This document shows, one piece after another, positions 62,209 through 64,000 of a stretch of DNA of 64,000 bases. The stretch is from NCBI GenBank assembly GCA_965237485.1, contig CBDEFQ010000009.1:186001-250000 (forward strand). The letters run 5' to 3'. Below the pieces are notes generated by a model. The model worked only from the letters and a program-made list of their open reading frames with translations. It was not told the origin of the DNA and did not search any database. Made by a program: the position numbers and the translations under genes. Within the stretch, counting starts at the first letter, position 1. Every line of letters starts with the position of its first letter. Source of the stretch: JAAELZ01 sp965237485. Its GTDB lineage: Bacteria; Pseudomonadota; Gammaproteobacteria; Arenicellales; Poriferihabitantaceae.

Positions 62209-63411
62209 GAGAGTGTAGCATAACTCATCGAGTATCTACATAATTTGTTAAAATTAGGCATGCAAAAACCATTCGCCACCCAACGAGATTTATTAGTATC
62301 AAGATCAGATTTGGATCATCCAATTCTGCATAGTCTTGATGATACAGAAGCGCTATTAGATTGGAGCGAAATAGAGACACTGCTTTCATCTATTTATGCT
62401 GGCACTACTGGCCGCCCTAGTTATCCATTACTTAGTTTGTTCCGCAGCTTGATGCTGGGAATTTGGTATGAACTGTCGGATAGGGAGTTAGCACAGTGCT
62501 TATTTAGAGATTTATTGTTTCGTAAGTTTTGCCGCTTTGAGTTAGGCGGCGATGTACCTGAAGCTTCGACCCTTGGGCGCTTTCGTAACCAGTTAATGGA
62601 GCACGAACTGTGGGGTCGCTTGCTAGGTGAGATCAATCGTCAACTTGAAGCGAAGAACATTATTATGAGCAAGGGGCGCATCAACATTATAGATGCAACA
62701 CCTATAGAAGCGGCTCGTTCTGGAAATGGTAACGGCAAAAATGGGACGCCTAAGCGAGACCCTGAAGCGAGCTGGCATGTCAAAAATGACAGCCGAGGTC
62801 GAAAGAAGTCTACCTATGGTTACTCAGTGCATACGGGAGTTGATGAGGATGGGTTTGTTCAGCACCAGAATGTGACGCCAGGGCATGTTCATGACAGCCA
62901 ACTGCGCGATGAATTGCTGTTGGGCGATGAGACTGCCCTATATGCTGATGCGGCGTATAGTTCTGAGGAGACGCGAGATAAACTGGAGCAACTTGGAATT
63001 GATGATCAGGTTCAACGCAAGGGCTATCGAGGTAATCCGTTGTCAGATGCAGACCGTACCCGTAATGCAGTTATTGCGGTAACGCGAGCAGGTGGCGAAC
63101 GGCTCTTTGCGACTTACAAGCAGCATTATGGTTTAGCTCGCACTCGGTTCATGGGGCTAGCGAAGAACCAGACTGTTTACGGCCTAGCGGCGATGGCAGC
63201 GAATATCCGTAAAGGTGCTAAGTTCTTAAGCTTGTATGGCTTGCCTGATTGGCACTATGCTGGATAGTTGTGCCTTTAATATGGCTTAGGTGCTCGAATT
63301 GATAAAATAGTGACTAAATGATGATCGAATACGCGAAACTGGGCAAATATAGCTCAAACAATGAGTGCTTCGAAAATATCAAACTAAAATCGTGAGTTAC
63401 GCTGCGCTCTC
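62209..63411 (+). mobile_element. 1203-bp IS5-family insertion sequence
   Basis: Terminal inverted repeats GAGAGTGTAGCATAACTCA (62209-62227) and TGAGTTACGCTGCGCTCTC (63393-63411) match at 16 of 19 positions and enclose one full transposase gene. The flanks (AATC and TATA) do not show a target duplication, so one end may have been rearranged after insertion. Confidence 0.75.
62260..63267 (+). CDS. IS5-family transposase
   Basis: A 335-residue DDE transposase starting at ATG 62260 (MQKPFATQRDLLVSRSDLDH). It has the DUF772 domain (YPLLSLFRSLMLGIWYELSD), first Asp in INIIDATPIEAARS, KSTYGYSVHTGVDEDGFVQH, second Asp in ETALYADAAYSS and the C-terminal AVTRAGGERLFATYKQHYGL with the last Glu and YREK-like spacing. 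Full length, likely functional. Different from the transposase at 57474. Confidence 0.93.
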   Translation: MQKPFATQRDLLVSRSDLDHPILHSLDDTEALLDWSEIETLLSSIYAGTTGRPSYPLLSLFRSLMLGIWYELSDRELAQCLFRDLLFRKFCRFELGGDVPEASTLGRFRNQLMEHELWGRLLGEINRQLEAKNIIMSKGRINIIDATPIEAARSGNGNGKNGTPKRDPEASWHVKNDSRGRKKSTYGYSVHTGVDEDGFVQHQNVTPGHVHDSQLRDELLLGDETALYADAAYSSEETRDKLEQLGIDDQVQRKGYRGNPLSDADRTRNAVIAVTRAGGERLFATYKQHYGLARTRFMGLAKNQTVYGLAAMAANIRKGAKFLSLYGLPDWHYAG

Positions 63412-63801
63412 TATATAAGATTGAAAGGCTTCTAGAGATTTTCTCCACCCTCCAAAATGTTTTGTATAGACTTCACAGGAATATTTTGAATATGGTTTAA
63501 CCATATCCCTAGTTACAGGCTGTCTCCCTAAAGAAACCCAGACTGACTCTAAGTTTAAGAACAACGCTTTGACCGTGATGTTTTTTTCTTCATTTGGATT
63601 TAGCCCAGCCTTCAAAAGTGCTTTATTCCACGAGCCAAATCGTATCTGCATAGTGGCGGAAGAAAATTTCCCATTATCATCATAAGTCCGAGAAGTTAAA
63701 TTTTGCCCATTCACTTTTAAGAGATCATAAGTTTTTCGTAGGTCTTCAAGTAAAGACTTTGTATCTATATTTCTGTGGAAGCTCTCTAGTTCAAAATCCA
63801 A
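63397..63801 (-). CDS. Homing-endonuclease-associated repeat protein, 3' end replaced by IS
   Basis: A 134-residue frame with two copies of the HNH/homing-endonuclease-associated repeat: LLEDLRKTYDLLKVNGQNLT with TYDDNGKFSSATMQIRFGSW NKALLKAGL, and VWVSLGRQPVTRDMVKPYSK with EVYTKHFGGWRKSLEAF. In relatives these modules bind DNA in front of an HNH nuclease domain, which is missing. The last codons (ESAA-stop) are encoded by the inverted repeat of the IS at 63393-63411, so the gene was cut there. The TTG start at 63801 overlaps the previous gene's stop. Confidence 0.7.
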   Translation of the reverse strand: MDFELESFHRNIDTKSLLEDLRKTYDLLKVNGQNLTSRTYDDNGKFSSATMQIRFGSWNKALLKAGLNPNEEKNITVKALFLNLESVWVSLGRQPVTRDMVKPYSKYSCEVYTKHFGGWRKSLEAFQSYIESAA

Positions 63802-64000
63802 TGTTCAATCTGCTGAGTTCGTGTGTTTTTGTATAACGCCCATGTAACCTGTAGATTTTTATGGCTTCTTCTACTGCGTTCTCTAAATGCTTCGCTATCC
63901 AAGCATACCTTTCTTTGCTGTTAGACCCCACAGGGTTATAGCATTTAACGATACTAGATAATTTCTTGCCAGTATTATCATAACCTATATAGTCAAAAGG
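63791..64000 (-). CDS. Unidentified protein, C-terminal part only
   Basis: A continuous 69-codon frame enters from the right edge (PFDYIGYDNTGKKLSSIVK) and continues RYAWIAKHLENAVEEAIKIY RLHGRYTKTHELSRLNIGF to a TGA at 63791-63793. The stop overlaps the start of the repeat protein by about 10 bases, suggesting an operon or a formerly single gene split by a frameshift. I do not recognise the family. Confidence 0.55.
   Translation of the reverse strand, partial: PFDYIGYDNTGKKLSSIVKCYNPVGSNSKERYAWIAKHLENAVEEAIKIYRLHGRYTKTHELSRLNIGF

Overview
The window looks like the chromosome of a gammaproteobacterium, possibly marine. The best evidence is the gene order birA - coaX - SPOR protein - tRNA-Thr/Tyr/Gly/Thr - tuf - tRNA-Trp - secE - nusG - rplKAJL - rpoBC - rpsLG - fusA - tuf - S10/spc/alpha genes. 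That order is typical of Pseudomonas-like and related gammaproteobacteria, and the ribosomal and polymerase proteins are of gammaproteobacterial type. The DddP-like enzyme and the corrinoid one-carbon cluster suggest use of methylated osmolytes. I cannot name a genus.

Layout. (1) 1-8060, minus strand: an oligopeptide-type ABC transporter (two permeases and a double ATPase, no binding protein in view), then a gene graveyard with relics of an IS21 helper gene and a DbpA helicase. These are followed by a DUF1353 protein, a DddP-like M24 enzyme and a 2-oxoglutarate oxygenase. (2) 8061-11271: nested transposase relics (IS256, an integrase-type element, IS66) and a frameshifted AAA/TOPRIM gene. (3) 11272-15030, minus strand: an IlvD/Edd dehydratase, a secreted Cys-rich protein and ispG. 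(4) 15174-50434, plus strand: the core information-processing supercluster, intact throughout. It has two identical tuf genes, an L10 leader, a very long hairpin between rplL and rpoB, and clear sigma70 promoters before the tRNAs and before rpsL. A bidirectional terminator closes it against ampD. (5) 51225-60471: a GlxA-type regulator and a minus-strand corrinoid/C1 operon. In transcription order the operon is metF-like, [IS], corrinoid protein, DUF1638, 'virulence factor', methyl-H4folate:corrinoid methyltransferase, GFA protein and ferredoxin/ASKHA corrinoid activator. An intact 1176-bp IS separates metF from the rest. The gene upstream of metF is an aminotransferase relic interrupted by a 163-bp MITE-like element. 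No MttB-type substrate methyltransferase is present. (6) 60479-64000: a decayed RHS C-terminal toxin tip followed by an intact four-helix membrane protein (candidate immunity protein), a 1203-bp IS5-like element, and a homing-endonuclease-repeat gene whose 3' end runs into the IS.

How it fits together. The corrinoid cluster probably moves methyl groups from a methylated compound to tetrahydrofolate through a B12 protein. The ASKHA protein would reactivate the cobalt, and the metF product would feed or drain the methyl-H4folate. The DddP-like enzyme would act on another methylated osmolyte (DMSP). Decay is confined to the accessory flanks: relics there carry several frameshifts each while about 35 kb of core genes carry none, so general sequencing error is unlikely.
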